Below are positions 1-6,093 of a stretch of 15,840 bases of DNA, piece after piece. The position numbers and the translations under genes are program-made. Position 1 is the stretch's first letter. Each line of letters opens with the position of its first letter. This DNA is from CAYQEC01 sp964569015 (lineage in GTDB: Bacteria; Actinomycetota; Acidimicrobiia; Spongiisociales; UBA5794). The stretch lies in contig CAZMSN010000042.1 in assembly GCA_964569015.1 (NCBI GenBank), positions 1 to 15,840 on the forward strand. Reading direction: 5' to 3'. The notes under the pieces were generated by a model that made no database searches, had not been told where the DNA came from, and worked only from the letters and a program-made list of their open reading frames with translations.

Positions 1-2
1 GG

Positions 3-92
3 CGGAGGGAGTGGGATTCGAACCCACGGAACCCCAAAGAGAGGTTCAACAGTTTTCGAGACTGCCGCCTTCGTCCGCTCGGCCATCCCTCC
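3..92 (-). tRNA. tRNA-Ser (anticodon CGA)
   Basis: Reading the minus strand, the acceptor stem GGAGGGA (92-86) pairs with TCCCTCC (10-4), with discriminator G at position 3. The anticodon arm has loop CTCGAAA with anticodon CGA, decoding UCG. The extended variable arm makes it a class II tRNA as expected for serine, and the T arm contains GTTCGAATC. Positions 2-1 read CC, so a CCA tail may be encoded, but the A falls outside the window. The gene lies about 100 bases downstream of tadA on the same strand. Confidence 0.96.
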
Positions 93-159
93 GAATCCGG
101 CGCAGAGAACCACGCCGGGCGCGCCACCCGTTCACGGGAGACTGATGACGTGCGCCGCG

Positions 160-165
160 ATTGTA
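160..165 (-). promoter_or_regulatory. candidate -10 box TACAAT ahead of tRNA-Ser(CGA)
   Basis: The minus strand reads TACAAT here, close to the sigma-70 consensus, in the 98-base gap between the tadA stop and the tRNA 5' end. It would give a leader of about 60 bases. I see no good -35 hexamer at normal spacing, and read-through from tadA is an equally good explanation. A small dyad (CCCG TTCA CGGG, 127-138) also lies in this gap. Confidence 0.25.
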
Positions 166-190
166 CTCACGGGCCAGGAGTGGGCCGGAC

Positions 191-643
191 TCAGCGGCGG
201 TCCCGGAAGAACTCCTCCAGCAGCTCCCGGCACGCTTCCGCCTCCACCCCCGCCACCACCTCGCAGCGGTGGTTGAGGCGCTCGTCCTGCGGGATGTTGT
301 AAAGGCTCCACACCGCCCCCGCCTTGAGGTCGGGCGTGCCGTAGACGATGCGGTCGAGGCGGGCCCACACCGCCGCCATGGCGCACATGGCACACGGCTC
401 CAGCGTCACCACCAGGGTGTAGCCGGCAAGGCGCCAGTCGCCGGCCGACTGCGACGCCGCCGACAACGCAAGGATCTCGGCGTGGGCGGTGGCGTCGGAC
501 CGCTGCTCCCGCCGGTTGTGGTCCGCCGTCACGATCCGGCCGTCCGGCCCGACCACGACGGCCCCGATCGGCACGTCACCGTGGGCGAGGGCGCGGCGCG
601 CCTCGTCGAGGGCCACCCCCATCGCTTCGGACCAGTCCCCCAT
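191..643 (-). CDS. tadA: tRNA-specific adenosine deaminase TadA
   Basis: A 150-residue zinc deaminase that converts adenosine 34 to inosine in the wobble position of tRNA-Arg(ACG) in the cytosol. The catalytic HAE motif is at residues 54-56 (H54 zinc ligand, E56 proton shuttle) and the second zinc motif PCAMC at 83-87 (C84, C87). The C-terminal LYNIPQDERLNHR segment is typical of TadA and separates it from cytidine and guanine deaminases. Length is normal for the family. The ATG at 643 has only a weak purine-rich stretch (AAGGCGG) ahead of it. It is flanked by two tRNA-Ser genes; the one at 686 diverges from it after only 42 bases, so both promoters share this gap. Confidence 0.95.
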   Translation of the reverse strand: MGDWSEAMGVALDEARRALAHGDVPIGAVVVGPDGRIVTADHNRREQRSDATAHAEILALSAASQSAGDWRLAGYTLVVTLEPCAMCAMAAVWARLDRIVYGTPDLKAGAVWSLYNIPQDERLNHRCEVVAGVEAEACRELLEEFFRDRR

Positions 644-668
644 CGAAACCGCCTTACCGTGCCTCTTC

Positions 669-674
669 TACACT
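669..674 (+). promoter_or_regulatory. candidate -10 box TACACT for tRNA-Ser(GGA)
   Basis: TACACT fits the actinobacterial TANNNT -10 pattern. Transcription starting about 7 bases downstream would begin near 681, leaving a 5-base leader before the tRNA 5' end at 686. No clear -35 element is visible. Confidence 0.4.
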
Positions 675-685
675 CCAGGACCCTA

Positions 686-777
686 GGAGGGATCGCATAG
701 TCTGGCCTAGTGCGCACGCCTGGAAAGCGTGTAGGCGTTTACCCGCCTCGTGGGTTCAAATCCCACTCCCTCCGCCA
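686..777 (+). tRNA. tRNA-Ser (anticodon GGA), CCA encoded
   Basis: The acceptor stem GGAGGGA (686-692) pairs with TCCCTCC (767-773), discriminator G774, and the CCA tail is encoded at 775-777. The anticodon stem CACGC/GCGTG encloses CTGGAAA, anticodon GGA, which reads UCC and UCU. A long variable arm (about 733-748) marks it as class II. The T arm carries GTTCAAATC. It diverges from tadA. Its last 28 bases are a near-perfect inverted copy of window bases 1-28, the 3' end of the other tRNA-Ser. Confidence 0.96.
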
Positions 778-812
778 AACCGCCAGGCCCTGGGTCCGGA
801 ATACGGAAGCCT

Positions 813-927
813 CGAACCGTGGGCTGGCAAGCCGGGTTTTCGGGTACTCCAACCCTGGGTTGGCAGTAGGGGCCGAACCGTGGGCTGGCAAGCCGGGTTT
901 TCGGGCACTCCAACCCTGGGTTGGCAG
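813..927. repeat. two tandem copies of a 54-base repeat with perfect dyads
   Basis: Copies at 813-866 and 874-927 differ at one base (T845 versus C906) and are separated by 7 bases, a 61-base period. Each ends in the perfect inverted repeat CCAACCC-T-GGGTTGG (849-863 and 910-924). Each also contains GGCT-GGCA-AGCC, a second small hairpin. The two halves of the unit are themselves related (ACCGTGGGCTGGCA and ACCCTGGGTTGGCA). A degenerate relative may lie at about 783-800. Since 61 is not a multiple of three, the copies fall in different frames, which argues against a coding repeat. It sits between the tRNA-Ser 3' end and the convergent ABC operon end, so a terminator or interspersed-element role is possible. 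Confidence 0.9.
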
Positions 928-943
928 AACGGGGGGGGCTTCG

Positions 944-1735
944 CTACGCCGGGACGTCGCGGCGGTCGAACAGCGGCAGCGCCGCCACGATCGCCACCGC
1001 CCCCACCACCAGGGTCCAGAGGAAGGCGGCCCGGAAACCGCCACCCATCGGACCGGCGTCGAGCGTCTGGTAGAACGGCGACAGAATCTCGTAGGGCTCC
1101 ACCGCGTCGACGATCTTGGCGATCGCGAAGAGCAGGTAGGAGCCAACGGCCAAGGCGCTGCTCGCCCCTAGCGCCCACGCCCGGCTCCCGGTGGATGCCC
1201 CGACGGCGAGAGCCACCAGCCCGAACTCGACGCCGAGCAGGGTCACCGACGTGGCGCCGACCAGTATCTCGGAGAGGGAGGCGTCGGCCCCGACGGCGGC
1301 CATCACAAGGGCGGTCGACACGAACAACACCGCTCCGAGCACGACAACCGAGACCACCAGGGCCGCCGCCTTGTGCAGCAGCACCCGACGCCGCGAAACC
1401 GGAGTCGAGAGCAACACCTCGAGGGTGCCCAGCTCCTCCTCGCCCGCCACCAGTCGGGCCCCGCGCATGATGCCGAACACGAGGAACATCGCCGGCACCA
1501 TGAAACTGAACAGCTCGGCGTTCAGGTACCCCGAGGCCGTCATGTACTCGTCGAAGTTGAACAGCTCGCGCAGCACCTCCGGGTAGTTCTCGAGGAACGA
1601 CTCCATGTCCGGCATGTCACGCACCGTCGGCCAGATGGCGCCCATGATGCCGACCGTCGCCGCGATGCCGGCGCCCCATCCGATCAGACCGCGGCGCAGA
1701 TCGCGCAAGGTCTTGACGAAGACATTGTCCAACAT
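944..1735 (-). CDS. ABC-2 type transporter permease
   Basis: About 263 residues, integral inner-membrane subunit of an ABC exporter. Hydrophobic segments alternate with short polar loops in the ABC-2 pattern, about six spans: one near the N-terminus (IGWGAGIAATVGIMGAIW), one around LFSFMVPAMFLVFGIM, and four in the C-terminal half. The cytoplasmic EEELGTLEVLLSTPVSRRR stretch is the family signature that contacts the ATPase. The ATG at 1735 overlaps the TGA of the ATPase gene (TGATG), implying translational coupling; a GTG one codon upstream is less likely. The substrate cannot be read from the sequence; lipids, drugs and peptides are all possible for this family. Confidence 0.85.
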   Translation of the reverse strand: MLDNVFVKTLRDLRRGLIGWGAGIAATVGIMGAIWPTVRDMPDMESFLENYPEVLRELFNFDEYMTASGYLNAELFSFMVPAMFLVFGIMRGARLVAGEEELGTLEVLLSTPVSRRRVLLHKAAALVVSVVVLGAVLFVSTALVMAAVGADASLSEILVGATSVTLLGVEFGLVALAVGASTGSRAWALGASSALAVGSYLLFAIAKIVDAVEPYEILSPFYQTLDAGPMGGGFRAAFLWTLVVGAVAIVAALPLFDRRDVPA

Positions 1736-2628
1736 CACTCCGTCTCCTGGTTGTAGTAGCTCAGGAAGATCTCCTCGAGGTCGGCCTCGTAGCTCACGAC
1801 GTTCTCGATGCCGTGCGGCGCCGCCGCCGCCAGCAGATCCCGGGTCGACCCCTCGATCACCAGATGGGCCGTCGTCCCGGAGGTCCGTAGCTCGCGGATC
1901 CCCCCGACCCGCTGCAGCTCGGCGACCGGCGGGTCGTGTGCGAAGACCAGGTCGATGCGGCGCAGCGCCTTGGCCTTGAGGGACTCCACCTGCTCGACCA
2001 CGAGCAGTGTCCCGCTGCGCAGGATGCCGACGACGTCGGCCACCTCCTCGACCTCGGTGAGGATGTGCGACGACAAGAAGACGGTCCGGCCCGCCTCTCG
2101 GGCCTCCCGAACCAGGGCCAGGAACTCGCGCTGCACCAGCGGATCGAGGCCGAGCGTCGGCTCGTCGAGGATCAGCAGATCGGGCTCGTGCATGAACGCT
2201 TGCACCAGGCCTGCTTTCTGCCGGTTGCCGTGGGACAGGGCACCGAGGCGGCGGTCGAGGTCGAAATCGAGCCGCTCGGCGAGGAGTTGCACGTCGGGCC
2301 AGTGCACGCCGCCGCGCAACGCCGCCAGATGGCGAAGGTACTGCTCGCCGGTGAGGTCTCCGTAGCTGACGAACTCGCCGGGCAGGTACCCGATACGACG
2401 GTGGAGCTCGTCCCGATCGACGTGGCTGTCGAGACCGAGGATCTCCGCCCGGCCGGCGGTCGGTCTCAAGAGCCCCATCAGCAGCCGGATCGTCGTCGTC
2501 TTCCCGGCACCGTTGGGACCGAGATAGCCGAACACGATTCCCGTCGGAACCTCGAGGTCGACCTCGTCGAGGGCCACCAAGCGACCGAAGTGCTTAGTGA
2601 GACCCAACGTCTTGATTGCCGTCGCCAC
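1735..2628 (-). CDS. ABC transporter ATP-binding protein
   Basis: The 297-residue nucleotide-binding subunit that drives the permease encoded just downstream. It has Walker A GPNGAGKTT (37-45), a divergent signature LSHGN (131-135, usual LSGGQ), Walker B LLILDE (151-156) followed by the D-loop, and the switch histidine H188 in LSSH. The Q-loop position reads YLPGE, lacking the usual glutamine; variants such as LPEE or LPGE occur in ABC-2 exporters. The C-terminal 90 residues are the accessory domain typical of this group. I chose the GTG at 2628 because GGGAGG precedes it by 4 bases. The open frame continues 17 codons upstream to 2679, but that extension has no family resemblance. Confidence 0.9.
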   Translation of the reverse strand: MATAIKTLGLTKHFGRLVALDEVDLEVPTGIVFGYLGPNGAGKTTTIRLLMGLLRPTAGRAEILGLDSHVDRDELHRRIGYLPGEFVSYGDLTGEQYLRHLAALRGGVHWPDVQLLAERLDFDLDRRLGALSHGNRQKAGLVQAFMHEPDLLILDEPTLGLDPLVQREFLALVREAREAGRTVFLSSHILTEVEEVADVVGILRSGTLLVVEQVESLKAKALRRIDLVFAHDPPVAELQRVGGIRELRTSGTTAHLVIEGSTRDLLAAAAPHGIENVVSYEADLEEIFLSYYNQETE

Positions 2629-2632
2629 GGCA

Positions 2633-2638
2633 CCTCCC
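2633..2638 (-). promoter_or_regulatory. ribosome binding site GGGAGG of the ABC ATPase gene
   Basis: GGGAGG on the minus strand lies 4 bases before a GTG codon at 2628. It decides the start against the longer reading that begins at 2679. Confidence 0.65.
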
Positions 2639-2759
2639 GCGTAGGCGAACCCTCCGATTCTCATCGCTGTCGCCAACACGCTACAAGAGTCGATGGACCC
2701 TACCGGTGGGGCCGGGAGCCATCTTGCGGACCGGGGGGCGCGGTGATCGGCGCGCCGGG

Positions 2760-2765
2760 TACCAT
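2760..2765 (+). promoter_or_regulatory. -10 box TACCAT of the SRP RNA gene
   Basis: TACCAT matches TANNNT and ends 6 bases before the predicted RNA 5' end at 2772, the expected distance. No good -35 hexamer is visible 16-19 bases upstream. The same hexamer precedes tRNA-Leu and pknB. Confidence 0.55.
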
Positions 2766-2771
2766 GCAGTG

Positions 2772-3046
2772 AACCGTGCTAGGTGGGGCACTAGGGGTGC
2801 CCTGAACCCGAAACCCTCTTGATGCGGGGCTGAACTCCCGCCCGAGGGTGAACGGGCTTTGGGTCTAGCGCCGGGAAGTGTCGACGTTGATGGTCGGGTC
2901 CTGCGCGGCGGGGCGCTGTGAACCGGGTCAGGTCCGGAAGGAAGCAGCCCTAAGCAGGTCGGTCCCGGGTGCCGTAGGGGTGCCTGGCCGGAGTCGACGG
3001 CCCGGAACGCGCCAGGGTTCGCTCATCCGACGGCGGGTGCACGGTT
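2772..3046 (+). ncRNA. ffs: signal recognition particle RNA, large type
   Basis: RNA scaffold of the signal recognition particle; it binds Ffh and targets nascent membrane proteins to FtsY and the translocon. The domain IV hairpin is unmistakable: GTCAGGTCCGGAAGGAAGCA starts at 2927, with GGAA tetraloop 2936-2939 and the asymmetric-loop bases that bind the Ffh M domain. The ends pair exactly, AACCGTGC (2772-2779) with GCACGGTT (3039-3046), giving about 275 bases. The 5' part (GTGCTAGGTGGGG ... GGTGCCCTG) and 3' part (GGTGCACGGT) resemble the Alu domain of the large bacterial form known from Bacillus. Ends are inferred from pairing. The next gene starts 43 bases on; I see no classical terminator. 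Confidence 0.93.
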
Positions 3047-3089
3047 CTTGACCATTCCGCTGACGCGGCGACGGCGAGGCGAGAGCACC

Positions 3090-3674
3090 ATGACGCACGA
3101 CCCGGAGAGCCTGCAGCAGCTCCGGCCGATCTTCTCCCGCATGAACCGGGTGCTCATGGTTCCGATGTGGCGCCTCGGCCTTGGACAGGCGCTGAACGCG
3201 TGGCCCCCGATCGGGGGTCGCATGCTGGTCCTCGCCCACATTGGCCGCCGGAGCGGGACCCGCTACCTGTCCCCGCTCAACTATGCGAAGGTCGACCGCG
3301 ATGTCTACGTCACCGCCGGGTTCGGTCCCCGCACCGACTGGTACCGCAACGTGCTGGCGAACCCGGAGGTCACCGTGTGGCTGCCCGGTGGGCGATGGCA
3401 CGCCCGAGCAACCGACGTCACCGACTCCGCCGACCGCGTCGATCTCCTGCGGAAGGTGCTCATCGGGTCCGGAATCGTGGCCCCCATGCTCGGAATCCAC
3501 CCCAGGACGATGAGCGACAGCGAGCTCGACGCAGCCTGCCCCGGCTACCGGCTGGTCCGCATGACCCCCCGCACCAGAGTCCGGGGACCCGAGGGGCGGT
3601 CGGATCTCGTCTGGGTGTGGCCCGTCGGAGGAGCAGGCCTCTTCGCCCTGTGGCGGTGGCGGCGGGCACACTGA
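3090..3674 (+). CDS. F420-type (deazaflavin-dependent) nitroreductase-family oxidoreductase
   Basis: A 194-residue protein of the Ddn-like family (DUF385), which binds coenzyme F420 in a split beta-barrel and reduces quinones, nitro compounds or other acceptors. Family signatures are IGRRSGTRYLSPLNY (51-65), where basic and serine residues contact the F420 tail, and VTAGFGPRTDWYRNVLANP (74-92), followed by VTVWL. Length fits the family. I chose the ATG at 3090; the frame is open from a TTG at 3048, but that lies right at the end of the SRP RNA. No strong Shine-Dalgarno is visible (GGCGAGAG only). It converges on the methyltransferase gene, with 7 bases between stops. The physiological substrate is unknown; with a menaquinone gene next door, quinone reduction is a reasonable guess. 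Confidence 0.88.
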   Translation: MTHDPESLQQLRPIFSRMNRVLMVPMWRLGLGQALNAWPPIGGRMLVLAHIGRRSGTRYLSPLNYAKVDRDVYVTAGFGPRTDWYRNVLANPEVTVWLPGGRWHARATDVTDSADRVDLLRKVLIGSGIVAPMLGIHPRTMSDSELDAACPGYRLVRMTPRTRVRGPEGRSDLVWVWPVGGAGLFALWRWRRAH

Positions 3675-3681
3675 AGCGGAA

Positions 3682-4308
3682 TCACTCGGCGACGAGCACG
3701 GCCCCGTAGACGAAACCGAGCGGGCCCATGCGCCACACGTCCTCAACGTGCAGCGGGCGATCGCCGAACAGCTCCTCGGCGGGAGGGAGCGCATCGAGCG
3801 AGCGGTGCAGGTAGCCGTATTCCTCGCGCGCTCCGGTGGCGAGGCCGACGACCGAGAGCACCGTGGCGGTCCCCAGCCGGTGAACGCGACGAGCCAGCGA
3901 TCCCCGGGGACGGCCCAGTCCCACCACTCCCGCCTTGCCGCCGGGCCGCAGCACCCGGGCGATCTCCTCCAAGGTCGCCGACACCGAATCGAGATTGCGG
4001 AACACGTAGGCGGAGAACACCGCATCGAACGAGCCGTCACGGAACGGTAGGTGCTCCCCGACCCCGACCACCCGGGCCGGCGTGGCGTTCCGCGCCAGCA
4101 TCTGCGGCGCCGGATCGATCGCCACGATTTGCCGCGCCCCAAACGCCCTGTTGGCCGCACCCGTCCCCGCCCCCAGGTCGAGAAGGCGACCCTCCGGCAG
4201 GCGGCCGATCACCCTCTCCCGCCATGCCTGGTCCCGCCCGAGCGAGAGCAGACGGTTGATCCGGTCGTACTTGCCGGCGATGTCCCCAAACACGGCTCCG
4301 TTGCTCAT
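3682..4308 (-). CDS. menG: demethylmenaquinone methyltransferase (UbiE/MenG family)
   Basis: A 208-residue class I SAM methyltransferase that probably makes the last ring C-methylation in menaquinone synthesis, at the membrane surface. The N-terminal family motif FGDIAGKYDRINRLLSLGRD spans 7-26 with W29-R30, the SAM-binding loop LLDLGAGTG is at 42-50, the acidic D65 follows motif I, and RNLDS (104-108) plus EEIARVLRPGG are UbiE hallmarks. EEYGYLHRS in the C-terminal third also fits. It is somewhat shorter than the usual 230-250 residues. It lies 74 bases downstream of serS on the same strand and may share its transcript. No clear Shine-Dalgarno precedes the ATG. Other small-molecule methyltransferases are less likely given both signature motifs. 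Confidence 0.88.
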   Translation of the reverse strand: MSNGAVFGDIAGKYDRINRLLSLGRDQAWRERVIGRLPEGRLLDLGAGTGAANRAFGARQIVAIDPAPQMLARNATPARVVGVGEHLPFRDGSFDAVFSAYVFRNLDSVSATLEEIARVLRPGGKAGVVGLGRPRGSLARRVHRLGTATVLSVVGLATGAREEYGYLHRSLDALPPAEELFGDRPLHVEDVWRMGPLGFVYGAVLVAE

Positions 4309-4382
4309 GGTCGGCTCACATCGTCACGCCCTCGCCGGCGCAGGTGGCGTTCGAACCGAGGAGGGTGCGGAAGCCGCGACGG

Positions 4383-5633
4383 TCAGCCGATCGTCTCGAA
4401 ACCCACATAGGGGCGCAGCAGCTCGGGCACCTCGATGACCCCGTCCGGGCGCTGAAAGTTCTCCACGATGGCGATGAGCCACCGACCGATCGCCACCGCC
4501 GTCCCATTGACGGTGTGCAGCAGCCGGTTGCCGCCCTCGTCCCGGAGACGGATCTTGAGGCGCCGGGACTGGTAGTCGGTGGTGTTGGACGTCGAGGTGA
4601 TCTCCCGATAGCGGCCCTGCCCGGGAAACCACGCTTCGATGTCGTACTTCTTGGCCGCCGACGCTCCCAGGTCACCGGCAGCGATGTTGACCACCCGGTA
4701 CGGAAAGCCCAGTGCCCGCACCAGCTCCTCCTCGCGGGCGAGCAGGAAGTCGTGCTCCTCTCCCGAGCGCTCCGGCACGCAGAAAGAGAACATCTCGACC
4801 TTGTCGAACTGGTGGACCCGAAAGATCCCCCTGGTGTCCTTGCCGTAGGTCCCGGCCTCACGACGGAAGCATGTCGAGAACCCGGCATAGCGAAGCGGAA
4901 GCTCGGCAGCATCGATGATCTCGTCGGCTCGCATGGCGGCGAGAGGGACCTCCGAGGTCCCGACCAGAAAGAGATCGTCGGCATCGACGGAGTAGACCTG
5001 CTCCCGATCGACCGGGAAGAACCCGGTGCCGTACAGCGCCTGCTCGCGCACCAGCACCGGCGGAACCACCGGGACGAACCCGTGTGCCTCGAGACGATCG
5101 AAGGCGAACTGGACGAGGGCGAACTCGAGCCGTGCCAGCGGCCCGAGGAGGAAGCCGAACCGCGTGCCGGAGACCTTGGAGGCCCGGTCGATATCGAGGA
5201 AGCCGTGCAGCTCGCCCAGCTCGACGTGGTCGCGGGCACCGTCGGCGGCCTTGGGATCGCCCCAGCGCCTGATCTCCTCTGCGTCCTCTTCCGCCAACCC
5301 TTCTGCCGCGGTGGGATCCGCCAAGTTGGGGAGCTCGACCCATCGCCGGTTGAAGGCCTCGTCGAGCTCATCGGCTTCGGCGAGAGCCTCCTTGTAGCCC
5401 TCGGCCAGCTCCCCGGCCCGAGCGATGGCGTCGTCCCGCTCCTGCCCCTCGAGGCGGGGAATGCCCTTCCCTATCGATTTCTGCTCGGCTCGTAGCTCCT
5501 CGGCCCTCACCCGCGCCTTGCGGCGCGACTCGTCGAGGGCAACCAGCGTGTCGACATCGATGTCCAGCCCGCGCCGCCGCAGGGCAGCGTCGAGCACCGA
5601 AGGATCTCCACGGAGCAGATTGGGATCGAGCAT
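4383..5633 (-). CDS. serS: seryl-tRNA synthetase
   Basis: A 416-residue class II synthetase that charges tRNA-Ser. The N-terminal arm (about 30-100) is the charged antiparallel coiled coil that grips the long variable arm of tRNA-Ser. The TSE serine-binding motif is at 226-228, motif 2 FRREAGTYGKDTRGIFRVHQF at 257-275, and motif 3 NGTAVAIGRWLIAIVENFQ at 376-394 with the conserved arginine R384. SNTTDYQSRR (349-358) replaces the common SNC.DFQ.RR, with threonine for cysteine. Length is normal. The ATG at 5633 has GAGG 4 bases upstream, and the gap to the DUF4446 stop is 13 bases, so the two are one operon. Two of its tRNA substrates are encoded at the left end of this window. Confidence 0.98.
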   Translation of the reverse strand: MLDPNLLRGDPSVLDAALRRRGLDIDVDTLVALDESRRKARVRAEELRAEQKSIGKGIPRLEGQERDDAIARAGELAEGYKEALAEADELDEAFNRRWVELPNLADPTAAEGLAEEDAEEIRRWGDPKAADGARDHVELGELHGFLDIDRASKVSGTRFGFLLGPLARLEFALVQFAFDRLEAHGFVPVVPPVLVREQALYGTGFFPVDREQVYSVDADDLFLVGTSEVPLAAMRADEIIDAAELPLRYAGFSTCFRREAGTYGKDTRGIFRVHQFDKVEMFSFCVPERSGEEHDFLLAREEELVRALGFPYRVVNIAAGDLGASAAKKYDIEAWFPGQGRYREITSTSNTTDYQSRRLKIRLRDEGGNRLLHTVNGTAVAIGRWLIAIVENFQRPDGVIEVPELLRPYVGFETIG

Positions 5634-5646
5634 CAGCCCTCGGATG

Positions 5647-6093
5647 CTACCTGCCGACGGCCTTGGCGACGGCTTCCTCTTCCTCCGGTGACAGCGCCTC
5701 GACCCCCTTCATGCCGCGCACCTGCTTGGTGAAGAAGAGCGTCTCGGTACGGCCGACCAGCAGGCTGATCACCACACCGTCCCCTCTGGCATTGAGCAGG
5801 GCGATGGAGCGTGACAGGTTCCCGGTGATGTTCCCGAAGGCGTCGTAGGCAACGATCCCGGTGAAAGCAATGGCCCTCGGGAGGTGACGCTCCACCGCTC
5901 TCAGCCGCGGCTCGAGCTCGGCGATCACGCTGTCGAGGCGGCCCAGGTTGTTGTCAACCGCCCTGAGCAACGCCACCACGTTGCCGTCGGCTGGGACCGA
6001 AGAGAGTCGCCGCTGGAGCCGCAGCGAATTGGCCAAGGCCGCAACGGCGACGACCAGGGCGAGCCCTGCCACTCCTGCGGCTGCGTAGATCAC
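5647..6093 (-). CDS. DUF4446 family membrane-anchored protein
   Basis: A 148-residue protein of unknown function. Residues 2-22 are a hydrophobic anchor, residues about 38-72 form an amphipathic, coiled-coil-like helix (NNLGRLDSVIAELEPRLRAV), and the rest is the compact DUF4446 domain with GIVAYDAFGNITGNLSRSIALLN and DGVVISLLVGR, then a C-terminal LSPEEEEAV helix. The domain is known from Firmicutes and Actinobacteria, without an assigned role. The ATG overlaps the TGA of the upstream gene by four bases (ATGA) and serS follows 13 bases after the stop, so this gene is embedded in a three-gene unit. Likely topology is N-terminal membrane helix with the domain in the cytosol, but the orientation is inferred. 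Confidence 0.85.
   Translation of the reverse strand: MIYAAAGVAGLALVVAVAALANSLRLQRRLSSVPADGNVVALLRAVDNNLGRLDSVIAELEPRLRAVERHLPRAIAFTGIVAYDAFGNITGNLSRSIALLNARGDGVVISLLVGRTETLFFTKQVRGMKGVEALSPEEEEAVAKAVGR

Noticed and set aside
813..927. CRISPR-like array
   Set aside because: Only two copies exist, 7 bases apart, with no spacers and no cas genes nearby.
686..943. tRNA-associated attachment site of an integrated element
   Set aside because: No second copy of the tRNA 3' end in direct orientation and no integrase; the only other copy is inverted and belongs to tRNA-Ser(CGA).
707..1178. Minus-strand open frames across the repeat that encode repetitive Pro/Gly-rich peptides
   Set aside because: The 61-base period shifts frame between copies, the frames run into the tRNA and the permease gene, and there is no ribosome binding site.
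2928..4160. Long minus-strand frame of 410 codons
   Set aside because: It lies over the SRP RNA, the F420 gene and menG in a different frame, with Arg/Pro-rich composition typical of a shadow frame in GC-rich DNA.
4344..5495. Plus-strand frame of 383 codons opposite serS
   Set aside because: SerRS on the other strand has all class II motifs; the antisense frame has none and is a product of high GC at third positions.
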